64,000 bases of DNA, from the NCBI RefSeq assembly GCF_008831285.2, contig NC_045140.1:6053528-6117527 (forward strand), in the 5' to 3' direction. Position 1 is the first letter of the stretch, and each line of letters opens with the position of its first letter. Shown piece after piece: positions 48,430-59,869 of the stretch. The DNA comes from Nymphaea colorata (taxonomy: Eukaryota; Streptophyta; Magnoliopsida; Nymphaeales; Nymphaeaceae). A program made the translations under genes and the position numbers. The notes beneath the pieces are model-generated. The model did not search any database. It was given only the letters and a program-made list of their open reading frames with translations, and was not told where the DNA came from.

Positions 48430-51400
48430 CAAATACATGAGAAATTAAATACCCATTTTCAGTAGGAAAAGCAAGGTCATTTTCACAACTAAAACACTTT
48501 TCCCAAACATAGCTGAGAAAAAACGATTCCCAGGCCACATGGGTCATGCCGCTTATGTACTCTGCTTTAATGGAGCAGCCATCCCCATATCCGCTCTGCT
48601 GGTCAAAGGAACTTCTGCTGAAGCCGCGAGCATTCATGCCTCCCCCGAATCATTCCACAATTATGAGACCCCTCATCATTCTCAAGTCCTTCGTCTTCTT
48701 CCTTTTAAAGAAAAGGAGAAAAACCAGAAAGGCCTGAAGAACTTGCTTTCCACTTCAATCATGGCTGCCCATTAAAGATGAGAAGGATTCAGAACCTTTT
48801 CACTTCCCTCTCTGACCAGGCACATGTTCTTTTCGTTGAAGAAAGGACTCTCTTGTTCCAACACCAACAATGATATCTTTACTATAAGAACCATAACTCG
48901 AATAATTGCGAGGCAGTGATGGCCTTCACATCTATTGCCAGATCTAAGCATCTTATTGAAATTAGAAACCTACCACCTTACCAATATCAATAAAATTTAT
49001 TTTTAAAGAGAAAAGAAGGACAACATTTGTGTGTGCCCTAATTGAAAAGGCATTAGAAAATGTGGTGAATGGAATCAAAGATCCAACGGGACGTGGCCTC
49101 TGAGTTCCCATGGCGCCACCCATTTCATGTCAGTAGGGGCTTTGATTCTTTCAACCGACGCCTACCAACGTGGAAAATTTCATCCTAGGGCCATAAGTTT
49201 ATTCTCGATTTCATGAACGTGACTTATGTTGTTGAATTTCTCAGCAAGCTACTTCTTAATATTCTTATTCTTGTACACAAACAAACAAAATTGGTATATA
49301 TCCCATACCACTTAAATTGGGGAAAAAAAACTAAATCTCTTAAATTCATGTAAGAAAATATTTAAACAACAGAAAATATATTAGTTTAAGCTGTTTTTAA
49401 GGGAATCATTTCCTTTTATACTATAAAAATCTGAAGTCATAAGAGCCGTTCATCTTTTGATTACCATAAAAGTACGTTATCCTCAAAAAACGGCTAGATT
49501 AGTGTATGATTCTTATTAAAACTTTTCTAAATTCATATCTATAATGATGGATTATACAGAAAATATTTCAATAATAAATTTTTGGTGGTTTGGTTTTTGT
49601 CTCTGGCCTAATGTAACGGGATCTAATCAATTTCTCTCTCTCTCTCTCTCTACTTTATATATATATATATATATGGCTCATGGAATTTGAACTCTAACTA
49701 CTTTTTAGTTAAAACTCAACTAGTGCACTTTTCTTTTTTTGGCTACAAAAAAGATATACTTTTTCAAGTGAGCAAGAGAATTAGAATCCATTGTTCCAAA
49801 AAGAGAGCCGTTGTTACTAGTTTTCAGAAAGCCCTGTTCCAGCAAAAACAGTTAAAAACTTGAGGTCTCCTTTTAAAATTAATAATGAACGGCTCTCGTC
49901 TATGTAAAATGATCCTTTCCTAACGAACAACCACCCCACCCATATGGCCATGTATGTTTCTTTTTCCCTTTTTAAGAGAGCTTTTCTGCATTTCCCACAT
50001 TTAAAAGGATTGTGGGTGGTATAAAACAATTCAATGATTAAAGGCGCATCGTCGTGTACGTAACTTTATTTAAATAAGAAGACGCACAGGATGGATGAGT
50101 GCCAGGTGTTGAGTCGAAAGAATAATAAATTAGTAGCTTCTCTAGAAATTAGAAATGTGTCAGGACCATCACTGAAAACTAGGAAAAAATTATCATCCAT
50201 TCTGAATTGGCAGGAAACAATGATTAGAGAGAGCCACAGATAATGTATATGCGCAGGTGCCAAATGGAAATTTCTTTCAGGAAATATAAAATAATACAAA
50301 CAATAATAATAATTATTATAACAACCTATGTTGATATAACTTCAAAGCAAAACCTTTCAAGTTGTATAATTTTTTTTCCCTAGTGTTTAACACAATTTTT
50401 TGTATTGCTGGATCAATCTTTTCGCTTGGCAACTTGTTAGCCTCAAGTAAGTTAATTGAACGATTCATAACTATAAATAGCAGAGGTATTAATATGTTCT
50501 AGAGGCAGGGAAAAGGGGCTTCAGCTTCTTCAAGGTATCCTTGAGCTTAATGAGCTCAGTTTGATTGTTTTTTGTAATGAGCTAACTCGAGCCCAATTTC
50601 ATAGGAAATTCTTATCAACTTAGATATATAATTCAAGAAAGATTTGGCAATTTGACTAGAGGTCAAAATTACCCTTCTTGCCCCTATTTCTAGGTTTCAG
50701 TGCTGTTTCGATTCTTGGGTAGGAAAGAGGACACTTGTCAATCAGAGTGCAGCGCATCTGCGGTATGCGGTATAGATGAATAGTCTCATAGGAATCAAAC
50801 CGACAACTATGCTTTCACTAGCCCACTAGTCTGACCAACCCTCGACAAGGATTTGTTGCCAAGATAAATTGCTAGTCTAAGGAGCTACATCTAGACAGTT
50901 GGACCATAGTAGAAGAAAAGTTTAAGTCCGATAATATTCAGGGTGTCCATCTTCTGTCGCAAAGCCAAACACAGAGGAAAATAGCTTTGAGGAGCTTTAT
51001 ACCGCATTTTACGAAAACAATGGTTGGCCTGCATGGCATGTCTTAGTATATAATCAAGATTGTAATTAAGGAATTGATAACAATTTCGAGGTCAGTGTCT
51101 TGTTCCTAAAGCAACTATTTCAAGTAATTGAGTTGCTTCTGCATATGCACCAAACACAGTCTAGTCAGAATTAATGTACAAATAACTCGCTTTTAAAAAG
51201 ACTCCTTGAACAAGATGTTGGTTTTCAACCAATCTCTAAGAAGTTAAAAAAAAAATTAAATTATCGTCATTTTTTGTCGAAGTGAGAAAAGAATAGTATA
51301 GGGCAATGTGTTGACAAAGGCAGCAGGCTGCCATGGAACAAAAGAATTTAGGCACATGCCTAGTGAGGGCAGTTTGGGAAGTTTGAAAAACATGGCAATT

Positions 51401-51660
51401 TCTACCAAAGACCCCTTCAACTTTTTGTTTACTTTTACCTGAATGCAGCGATAAATCTTTTCTCATCTCGCTTTGACGAAACAGATGCTCTATGGTTTTG
51501 TCAGAAAATAAATGGTTAACAGAAAATTAGAATTATTAATTAATGCTAAATGAGTAAAATATATTATATAATTTTTTTCCTTCTTTTTCTATCACTAGTC
51601 AATGTTGAAAAGATTAACTCCTTATATTTAGAGATAGTATCTAGAGGTCTGGTACCTACC
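48430..51660. other. Intergenic, no supported gene
   Basis: Open frames at 48413-48775, 49817-50029, 50066-50299 and 51236-51466 show no domain or splice-linked partners. Included are a (CT)n(TA)n tract at about 49634-49674 and a SINE-like copy near 50.76 kb. Confidence 0.4.
50755..50850 (-). mobile_element. tRNA-derived SINE-like fragment
   Basis: On the minus strand it reads TTGGTCAGACTAGTGGGCTAG, an A-box-like head, then TCGGTTTGATTCC, a B-box close to GGTTCGANTCC about 30 bp on. No target duplication is visible. Confidence 0.4.
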
Positions 51661-51671
51661 GATTTTTTCCC

Positions 51672-51673
51672 TC

Positions 51674-51751
<78 letters not shown>

Positions 51752-51755
51752 GAGA
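51672..51755 (+). repeat. (TA)n(GA)n compound microsatellite
   Basis: About 44 bp of TATA is followed directly by about 35 bp of GAGA. Confidence 0.9.
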
Positions 51756-53595
51756 AATCAAATTAAGTGGTTCTACCGACCACAATTTGGACTCGTTAAT
51801 GGATTTATTTAGGGTAATTATCATTTCCTTATAAGAAAACAAAATGACGAGTGCCTTTCTTACATATATAATAAGTTCAACCAACGTCATTTTAAAACAT
51901 ATTTTCTTACCTACTTCTTTTCCTTCTCGTCACTATCTTTTCCCACTTTTTTTCCAACAAATATCTTTTTCTACGCCTTGAAATTGGTAAATCATAGAAA
52001 GAAGAAAAAAAAAACTTAAAACCCAATTAAAAACTGAAACTTGTTATGCATTTCCATTTTATGGCCTCTACACTTTTTATTTTGTGACTATACGGCCTCA
52101 GAAACAATAGCTGTTTTAATAAGCGCATATATATATATATATGCTTTTTGTCAGACAATATTCTAATTATGAAAGTGAAGGTTCGATGGTTCAAAGAAAA
52201 GGACTAAAAAAAGTTAAATAATTAAAGGGTTCTTTGGAAGGACCAAGTCCAGGCCATCTTCATCGTTTACAGCAGTTTCTTAGAAGACCACTGATTGGCG
52301 CCAGCAACGTTTCCGGTCAGCGGCAGATTCGATGCGTATTCGTTCGCCGATACGTACCGATATTAATAACATTGACTCCACTCCAACTGCCGGCCTCGCA
52401 TACCCATAAATAATAGTGCACAACTAGGTTTTTAAAGTTGAAAAAGAAGGGAAGCTGTCATTATTGGACTTGTGAAGGAAGTTTATGTAATTACGGATGA
52501 ATATTGCATCGCCCAGCAGTGAATCAAGGAAAGTTGTTCCCTCTCATTTCTGATCAACCGACACATCCCTCGGAATCATCACCCGGACGACGGTGTTTGT
52601 CATTGAGCTAAAATTTATATTTAATTCTTTTGATATTCAAATAATGGAACGCTAATTACCGAGAGAACCACATGAATCGCCTCGATGGACATGCCGGTGC
52701 TTCTATCCGGACACCGTTTGCAAATTGCCTCTTGTGATTTTGATTGAATCCGATAAGTGAATTTGGACCTAGGTCTGGAAAGAATGCCCATTACGTGGGC
52801 CTAGTTGCCTTTCCACGGGCTGGGTCAGACCTTCTGAACGTGGTCCAAAAGCTTGTGCCGTCCCGCCTGTGTCCATGTCTATGTCACGTGATATGTCGTT
52901 TGATAGGAAAAACATTATGTTTTTAAGACACATGTTATGCATATTTCAAGAATATTTTATTCTTGTATCTACCAATTAATGTTCTTCTTATCAAACACCA
53001 TCGTATTACTGCGAACGCTCTTCAAACTTTTTTGTTTTTAAATGGGTCTTCAAATATTTATTCTTATATATATATATATATATAAATGCCCCACTAGATA
53101 CGAATATTTCTAAACGAGTGTCACTTCAACTAATTTTTCTGGTTCGGCAACTGGTCATTTTGCATGTGTGAGACACAAGATCGATGCAGGAAATTGGTGT
53201 CTGTTACATAAACTTGAACCATATGAAAATGCGAGACTAGTTATGATGATGAGATGAGAAGAGGGGGAGGGTGATGGGTGGGGTCGACGATCGAGCCAAG
53301 TGGGGCTGAGAATGAAAATGTAAGGAGGAAAATGACGGGTGGATCATCAACTTGGGGGACCGCTTGACATTCTTACAAGAGGCCCATAAATGTGTTGGAT
53401 ACGGGACTGGCAGTGTGGGTCCAGATCTTCTCTATGTAATCCGCTGTGTCCGGATCTCTGTGGGCCGTCCTTCGGACCCTGGGTTGCGCCTGCCTTTAGC
53501 CTTATGCATTTATCTACGAAGAAACAACGTAAATTTTGTCCTTATCATTATTCGAGTGCTTGGCCAATTTGAAGCCCAAAAACCAATTAAAAATA
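51756..53595. other. Intergenic, no supported gene
   Basis: There is no recognisable coding sequence. The open frame at 53352-53630 lacks any domain. Small TA runs lie at about 52126-52142 and 53065-53084. A partial MITE-like copy lies at 53088-53155. Confidence 0.4.
53088..53155. mobile_element. Partial MITE-like copy (GTGGCAGAGCCA family)
   Basis: GCCCCACTAGATACGAATATTTCTAAACGAGTG, with AACTAATTTTTCTGGTTCGGCAACTGG after it, matches the right half of the copy at 46660-46817 (about 46748-46817). The left half is missing or replaced by a TA run. Confidence 0.5.
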
Positions 53596-53665
53596 ATGTA
53601 TGTTTGTATATATGCAAAACTAGTTTATGATGCCCAATATTTGCCTCTAGATATATAATTTGGTA

Positions 53666-53735
<70 letters not shown>

Positions 53736-53915
53736 AGTGAATGGTGGTTCTAGCTAGTAAGAGTTACTGAGTTATACCGTCCAACTCGCATATGAATGAT
53801 TGAGAGAAAAATAAAAAAATATATAAATTAATATTAGATATCAATATGTATGTTTGTATATATGCAAAACTAGTTTATGATGCCCAATATTTGCCTCTAG
53901 ATATATAATTTCGTA

Positions 53916-53977
<62 letters not shown>

Positions 53978-54075
53978 AGTGAATGGTGGTTCTAGCTAGT
54001 AAGAGTTACTGAGTTATACCGTCCAACTTGCATATGAATGATTGAGAGAAAAAAAAAAAATTAATATTAGATAAC
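53596..54075 (+). repeat. ~246-bp tandem duplication, each unit holding a (TA)n tract
   Basis: Unit 1 is about 53596-53843 and unit 2 about 53844-54075. Both start at TATGTTTGTATATATGCAAA, run through a 50-65 bp TA tract, and end TGAATGATTGAGAGAAAA. The non-TA parts are almost identical (TTGGTATTT against TTCGTATTT; CAACTCGCAT against CAACTTGCAT). Confidence 0.9.
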
Positions 54076-54079
54076 AAAA

Positions 54080-54945
54080 GTACCAATCACTTTATTTGTT
54101 TTTGTTTTTGTTTATCTTTTGTTTTTCTATTAACCATTCATCGTATTGAATTGAAGGACTCTGATTATGAGTTATTCTAAAAAACCAAGGTCACTATTCA
54201 ATTTTCTAATATATATATAATGCTATCATATATGAGATGGATAAAATTTAAAACTTGGTTACCAAAAATATCATAAGTCGTGGCTTAAACTACCATAAAC
54301 ATTGGTTATATATATATATATAGTGTGAGAGATTCTCCCAAGCACATACCATTTGACCGCATGGCAAAACCAGCTTCAAATTCCGGCGGCTAAACCACCA
54401 TAGCTAAATCTAAAATATCGATAATAGAAATATTCCTTGTTCATTATTATTCATATAACTCTTTCTCTCTCCCTTCCCGAAGTGGATTCTTGTCTGACAG
54501 ACCAACCAATTTATCAAAAACTGCAGCAAATGAAGCTTTCCCTCTTTGAATCATACAATTTTACAGAGTTTTATTTTAGGTTTTTCTCTTGGTAAATATT
54601 TCAAACAAGAACTCACTTTTTGTTCACAATTTCCTGATACAGGCTTCAGCTTTGCTGATATTTGAAAAAAAAAAACGAAGAGAGAAAGAAAAGATGCCCT
54701 TATACGACGGCCGTTCGTGAAAGACAGACGTGTGGAGAAAATGAAAAGCGACGTCGAAGCTTTGATGAAAGAAGAAGAAAAAAATAGAGAGAAACGTCAG
54801 ACGTCCTCAAGTGAAATCTTTCATATAGTTTGATTTAATATTCCCTCTTCCCTAAGTGGATTCTTCTCGTTGCTTTATTGGTTTGCTTAACACAATGCAA
54901 CTTCATGATTCCTTGGATTATGTGGATGAATGCATATTAAGGGAT
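54080..54945. other. Intergenic, no supported gene
   Basis: AT-rich sequence with short TA runs at about 54209 and 54308. No coding sequence is recognised. Confidence 0.4.

Positions 54946-54949
<4 letters not shown>

Positions 54950-55031
<82 letters not shown>
54950..55031 (+). repeat. Long (TA)n microsatellite, ~80 bp
   Basis: Near-perfect TA dinucleotides, the longest pure run in the window. Confidence 0.95.
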
Positions 55032-55034
<3 letters not shown>

Positions 55035-55302
55035 TTTTCAGCTTTTAAGCACTAAAGTTATTAGTTCTTATGAATTCAATCATTCTGATATAAACATACA
55101 TCAAAGATTTAAAACATAAGAGTCAACAAATTCATGGCAATGGAATAAACGATCACACAAAGTCAGTTTGATCGCATAAAAGTTCTAGCAATATTAGCTT
55201 TATCGACTGAGAAGGCCGAGCCAAATATAGAATTTTCAAGATTTTATTCGTATGATTAGATGTAATAAAAGATTACAATACTAAGAGTCTCACATATATA
55301 AA

Positions 55303-55305
<3 letters not shown>

Positions 55306-55340
<35 letters not shown>
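55306..55340 (+). repeat. (TA)n microsatellite
   Basis: A run of TA dinucleotides of about 34 bp. Confidence 0.9.
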
Positions 55341-55341
<1 letters not shown>

Positions 55342-55875
55342 AGTGGGGTGTAAGTGGGTGAAGGGCCCCGTGCTTTCCAAGAGAAGGGCAGGGTGATCGT
55401 CGGGCACGCAGATCCATGGTCTAGGTAAAGAGAAACTAATAAACAAATTAACCGCCCCTCTACAGCTGATGCCTTTCCTTTAAAGAAAAAAATCTAAAGA
55501 AAACGAAGGAAAGATAAAGAGAGGTTATTTATTATTTTTTTAAAAAAATGTTTGTGACTCATTAGTAATATTTAAAACAGATAAGTCCTCAGGGCGCTAG
55601 ATTCCCACACCCAATAAAACAAACATTTCACAAGCATTCATGTTGGGTTGCTGCACTTGATTTTTTTTTTTTTACCATGATCTGAGAATTCTTGGGAAAA
55701 AATAAAAGAGTTGGTTTTGAAGTTTAGCTTGAAACTTTTCTTGTTCATTATTTTGTGGGTTCCTTTTTTAAAAAAAAAATTTCTCCCACTAAATTTCTCC
55801 TTTACTTATAGGCCTTTGTTTTTGGTTTGGATAGCAAGACATGGATACTTTGTTGTGTGTGACATCCAAGGGACC

Positions 55876-56042
55876 GGTAGTGGCAGAGTTGGAATTTTTT
55901 TTATTTTTTTTTTTGAAAAAGCACCCATTCACATGTTTCTGTTTTCAAAAGAGCACTATGTATATAACAGAACAAAATTTTGAAAATGTTAATATGAAAT
56001 AAAGAAACATTCACCAGCCCATATGTGACTCCGCCTCTGCCA
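55876..56042. mobile_element. MITE-like copy (GTGGCAGAGCCA family)
   Basis: The left end is GTAGTGGCAGAGTTGGAATTTT and the right end CATATGTGACTCCGCCTCTGCC. The interior has a T-rich stretch and GCACCCATT. No palindrome remains. Confidence 0.5.
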
Positions 56043-56574
56043 AGGGGTAATCTTTGTTTTGTTTAAGGGTATTTTAGTCCTTATAAAAAATTAACTTGCT
56101 TATTTTAGTCCTTATAAACAATTAAATTGTTTACTCTTTCTATTGTTCTTATGGAGATTTTTTTTTTTTTTTAAGTTCAAGAGTATTTTAATCCCAAGCT
56201 TGTTATATGCATCCCTGGTGCAAAAAATTACGCACTGAAGTGTATAATGACCAACATACCCTTAATCACCCAACATACACTTAATCACTAAAATGGGGAG
56301 CTCTTTACCAAATAAAAAAAAAGTAGTGAAAAGGTAAAAAGTTTAAAAATACTCTTTCTTTTAAAAAAAATCTCAAAATACTCCAACCACTTTCTTTTTA
56401 TTTTTTTCCAGTGCATATTTGTTGCTTGGACTACCCTGTTGCACGCATCTCACTCTGGTTTTCATCTTTTCACCTCTAATGTGTATTTGAATCCACAGTT
56501 CTTTCTTTCTGATGAATCAAATCTGTTACAATAAATCAAAGGGTGGCCTAAGATGCCTAGTGACCAAACATGTG

Positions 56575-56651
<77 letters not shown>

Positions 56652-56870
56652 CAGCTTAGGCCATGGGCTATCTGCATGTTTTGCTCATTGGGCTATAAAG
56701 GCTATAAAGAGGCCAAGTTTGTCTGCCTCAAGTGCTTAAGTTTAGGAACTTCTGTCGGTTTTCCCGTCAATTATGATCCAACCTGTTTTTTTAGTATGAC
56801 AAGTTTCCCGGGAAGCCTTTTCAATTTTCAGAATCTCCTGTTATGTGCCTTTGGTAAATGACGGCCTCAT
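56043..56870. other. Intergenic, no supported gene
   Basis: It contains a short duplication of ATTTTAGTCCTTATAAA at about 56069 and 56102, and a (CT)n(CA)n(TA)n compound microsatellite at about 56574-56650. Open frames across the microsatellite are artefacts. Confidence 0.45.
56574..56650 (+). repeat. (CT)n(CA)n(TA)n compound microsatellite
   Basis: Three dinucleotide classes follow each other without a break. Confidence 0.9.
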
Positions 56871-56873
56871 TTC

Positions 56874-57052
56874 AGCGGCAGAGCTAGAAATTTCGGACTA
56901 ACGGGCACTCTAAGTTTAAATTAAGAGACACTTGTATATAAAACTGAATATTAATGAAGTTTATATATGTATATATAAATGAAGCAACTTTTCTAGGCTG
57001 GTGGGGGCAATTGCCCACACCAGCTACAATGTGGCTCCTCCACTGCCTCATT
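56874..57052. mobile_element. MITE-like copy (GTGGCAGAGCCA family)
   Basis: The left end is AGCGGCAGAGCTAGAAATTTCG. An interior GGGCAATTGCCCAC palindrome follows GGTGGG. The right end is CAATGTGGCTCCTCCACTG. Together with 11848-12030 it is the best-preserved copy in this orientation. Confidence 0.65.
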
Positions 57053-57459
57053 TGAAAGTTCCGCACCCTGTCGGGGAAGGTACAAGAGTTTTGTGCCCTT
57101 TCTCAGGAGATTAAGTGCAAAATATTGGTCTTTTCTTGTTTTCTTAAATTAGTGAATGTTTAATATTTTTCTCCTTTTTTTTTCATGTTTATGAATTTGT
57201 CAACTACCAACCTAATTGGTGGTAAAGTTAAAATTGAGAGAGGTGAAAGAGGAGAATAAACAAAAGCTAGAGGAAAGTTGTACCAAAACCTAACACATGA
57301 GTAGTGTTGGCACTTTCATTCTAGCCCTTTGTTAATGGATGGGCTTGGCCACCAGAGAAAGTGTATTTTGGTTTCACCCCTACCATTCATCCTTTTTGTG
57401 CAGAACTTGTGCCTTTTCAACCTGGAATCACTTTGTTTTGATTCATTATGATAAATCAT

Positions 57460-57878
57460 GTATATTCAAGTGAAACCCCATCATCATATATCAAATGTTT
57501 CCTTTATCAGATCCGATTTAGGAAATGTTTTGGATTCAAATTCATATTCGAAAACAAATCAAGGAAAGCCTATACGAATCCAATCCGGATCCAACTTTTA
57601 GTATCACATTTGGACCTGAGTTTGATTTTTGAATATATAATCCAATCCAAACCACATTATGATATGTGAAAATTAAGTTGAATCTCAAGTCCAAATGTGA
57701 ATCCAATCGGATATTTATTTAAGACTGGACATGAATATGAATCCAATCAGATGTCATTTCTTAATTTGAAATCCAACCCGATTTTTATCGGATGTTAACT
57801 TCGTTTCCTTCCCGACTTTTTTGAAGCAATTTGGTCAAGTACCCAATCCGAATACAATCCATTGACATCCCTAGGAAA
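57460..57878. mobile_element. MITE-like repeat ending ATTGACATCCCTA
   Basis: It is filled with degenerate AAATCCAATCCGAT-like motifs and ends CCATTGACATCCCTAGG. The interior block ATTTCTTAATTTGAAATCCAAC is shared with the element at 59506-59866, which has both termini. The left end here is not clear. Confidence 0.45.
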
Positions 57879-58505
57879 AGCTCTGCCATTCTTTTTCTGA
57901 GGCCTAGTTAGGACCATTTTCCGGCCTCACTCAGGCGGTTGTCGGTGAATGGGTCAAGAGCTGTTTCATCGCGTAGCTGGTTGATTACAGGCTGGGAGCA
58001 GGTCAAACACCTAATTGAACCTAAAATACACTGTTTGCTGAATAATGTGATGAATGTAATATAGACTCAGGATTTGAATTTGAATTTATATACAAACATA
58101 TAAAAAGATAAGAACAAATTGAAATAATTAGACAGTATTACTAAGGTATGGTACCTTAGGCGTTTCTTACATGATCTATGAAAATCAATAGAGTCTATTG
58201 TAATGAAAAAGGTTTGTATAGCTTAAACTAGCTAGAAAAGTGTCTTTGGGCTCCACCCAGTACCCAACATCTTTTAAAAAGTGTTTGGTTCTCTTTCTCT
58301 AGTCAAGCTTGGCCCAGCTGAAGGCCTGTCAGCCTTACTGATCCCAATAGCAGTTGTTCCCATTCTCCACAGAAAAGCGGAAAGCATCATCTCCTTTGTG
58401 CCTTTGCATGTCAAAAGCCTGCACCATTTTTTCTGCAGAGTGGGGAAAGGGCCTATCTGCTTCTGATCTGCTCCAATCTTATCTTCTACATCTCTTTATG
58501 CAGAT

Positions 58506-58563
58506 ACTCTCTCTCTCTATATCTCTCTCTCTATCTATCTATCTCTCTCTCTCTCTCTCTCTC

Positions 58564-58606
<43 letters not shown>
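58506..58606 (+). repeat. (CT)n(TA)n compound microsatellite
   Basis: About 60 bp of imperfect CT/CTAT repeats is followed by about 38 bp of TA. Confidence 0.9.
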
Positions 58607-58608
<2 letters not shown>

Positions 58609-59021
58609 TAACCATACAATTGACAACCTGCCCAGTTGACTGAAATCACAAGAGATGGGGACATCAGCTTTTCAGGAAGGGGCGCTGGTGAGCCTGAGTA
58701 TTAGATTTGGAAGTCCCTCAGAAGATTATCTCTGCTTTCAGCAGCAGTTGCAAGTCTCATTATTGGGGTTCTTTTTCCTTCTTAGTATGTGAAAATGTTG
58801 GCAAATTGGGGAGATCTTGGCTTTCTTTTCCTATAATTCAAATCGCAGTTGCAAATAATTATCTTTGCCAAAATATCATAGATTGCTAAGGAAGATCTTC
58901 TTGCGGAAGCAATATGCTCCCCAATAGATGCATGGTGCTACTTCAACAGACTGCTTAATAAAAGCAGTTTTGGTGCGATGACGATAACTTCATCTATCGT
59001 TACATTTTTACTGCTCCCCTG

Positions 59022-59192
59022 CATGGGCCGAGGCAGAAATTTCTGGCTAAAGGGCACTAGTAATAAATTTTTTATTTTAAGGTGCATTAACATGTAAATG
59101 AGAAAAATTATTTTACGTGTCAATGTAAAAGTAAGTACTTTTTATGGGTCAATTGTTTACACGGTGCCCGCACCTGCCTCTGCCCCTGTTCC
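59022..59192. mobile_element. MITE-like copy (GTGGCAGAGCCA family)
   Basis: The left end is GGGCCGAGGCAGAAATTTCTGG, with GGGCACTAG inside. The right end is CGGTGCCCGCACCTGCCTCTGCCCC. The termini are diverged but inverted relative to each other. Confidence 0.5.
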
Positions 59193-59505
59193 CTTGTATA
59201 CTTTATATGTGTTTGTACATGGTTGAGTTTTTTAGTTGCATGTACTAAATTGGTCTGGCATGGCGATACTGTTGCATATCAAGAACATCCCAACAAGTGG
59301 GCCATTTTACTATTCTTTGGAACATATAAAAATGCAATGAGAACATAAAACATGTACAAGAATACTAGCATTACATTACTAAAACATAAGTTTGAGGAAT
59401 AAATTTCATTGCATCCACATTCGTTCACACTTTCCTTCTTTCTCTACTGTCGTGGAAGACCCAGGTGACCGGTGTCGGCTGGAGTCTAGATTTCCAATGC
59501 TGTAT

Positions 59506-59866
59506 GTAGGGATGTCAATAGATAAGATTCGAGTGAGATAATAACCTTAACTATATCATTTTTTTCAATATATTTATATATTTACATATTCGAATAGAAT
59601 ACAAATAAAGAAAAGTCATATCTAAATTTGAATCTAAAAATGAATGATTTTCAAAATGTAAAGACATTGGATATATAATATTTATTTAAAACTAAATTCG
59701 ATCAAATATTTATGTTTATGTGAATCTGAATGCAATCTGCATGGATCATTTCTTAAATTCAAATCCGATCTGATTTTTTAATTAAAATACTAAATTATTG
59801 TCATGTCCGATTTTTCTTAAAAGTTCGGTTGAATATCCGACTCAAATCAAATAAATTGACAACCCT
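59506..59866. mobile_element. ~360-bp MITE with GTAGGGATGTCAAT termini
   Basis: The left end is GTAGGGATGTCAATAGAT, and the right end read in reverse is GTAGGGTTGTCAATTT, an inverted repeat of about 14 bp with one mismatch. The interior is AT-rich with AAATCCGATCTGATTTTTT motifs and no open frame. The target duplication is unclear. Confidence 0.6.
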
Positions 59867-59869
59867 ACT

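Larger units (their letters stand above)
57053..59020. other. Intergenic (outside the MITE at 57.46-57.88 kb), no supported gene
   Basis: No conserved coding sequence is seen. A (CT)n(TA)n microsatellite lies at about 58506-58605. Confidence 0.4.

Noticed and set aside
48413-48775. Overlapping frames on both strands, one with a Ser/Gly-rich start
   Set aside because: No family match, with a stop just upstream on the minus strand. It could be an exon fragment, but nothing supports that.
54856-55119. Open frame translating as a long YI repeat
   Set aside because: It is a TA microsatellite read in frame, not a protein. The same applies to similar frames at 24538, 37859, 51675, 56512 and 58354.
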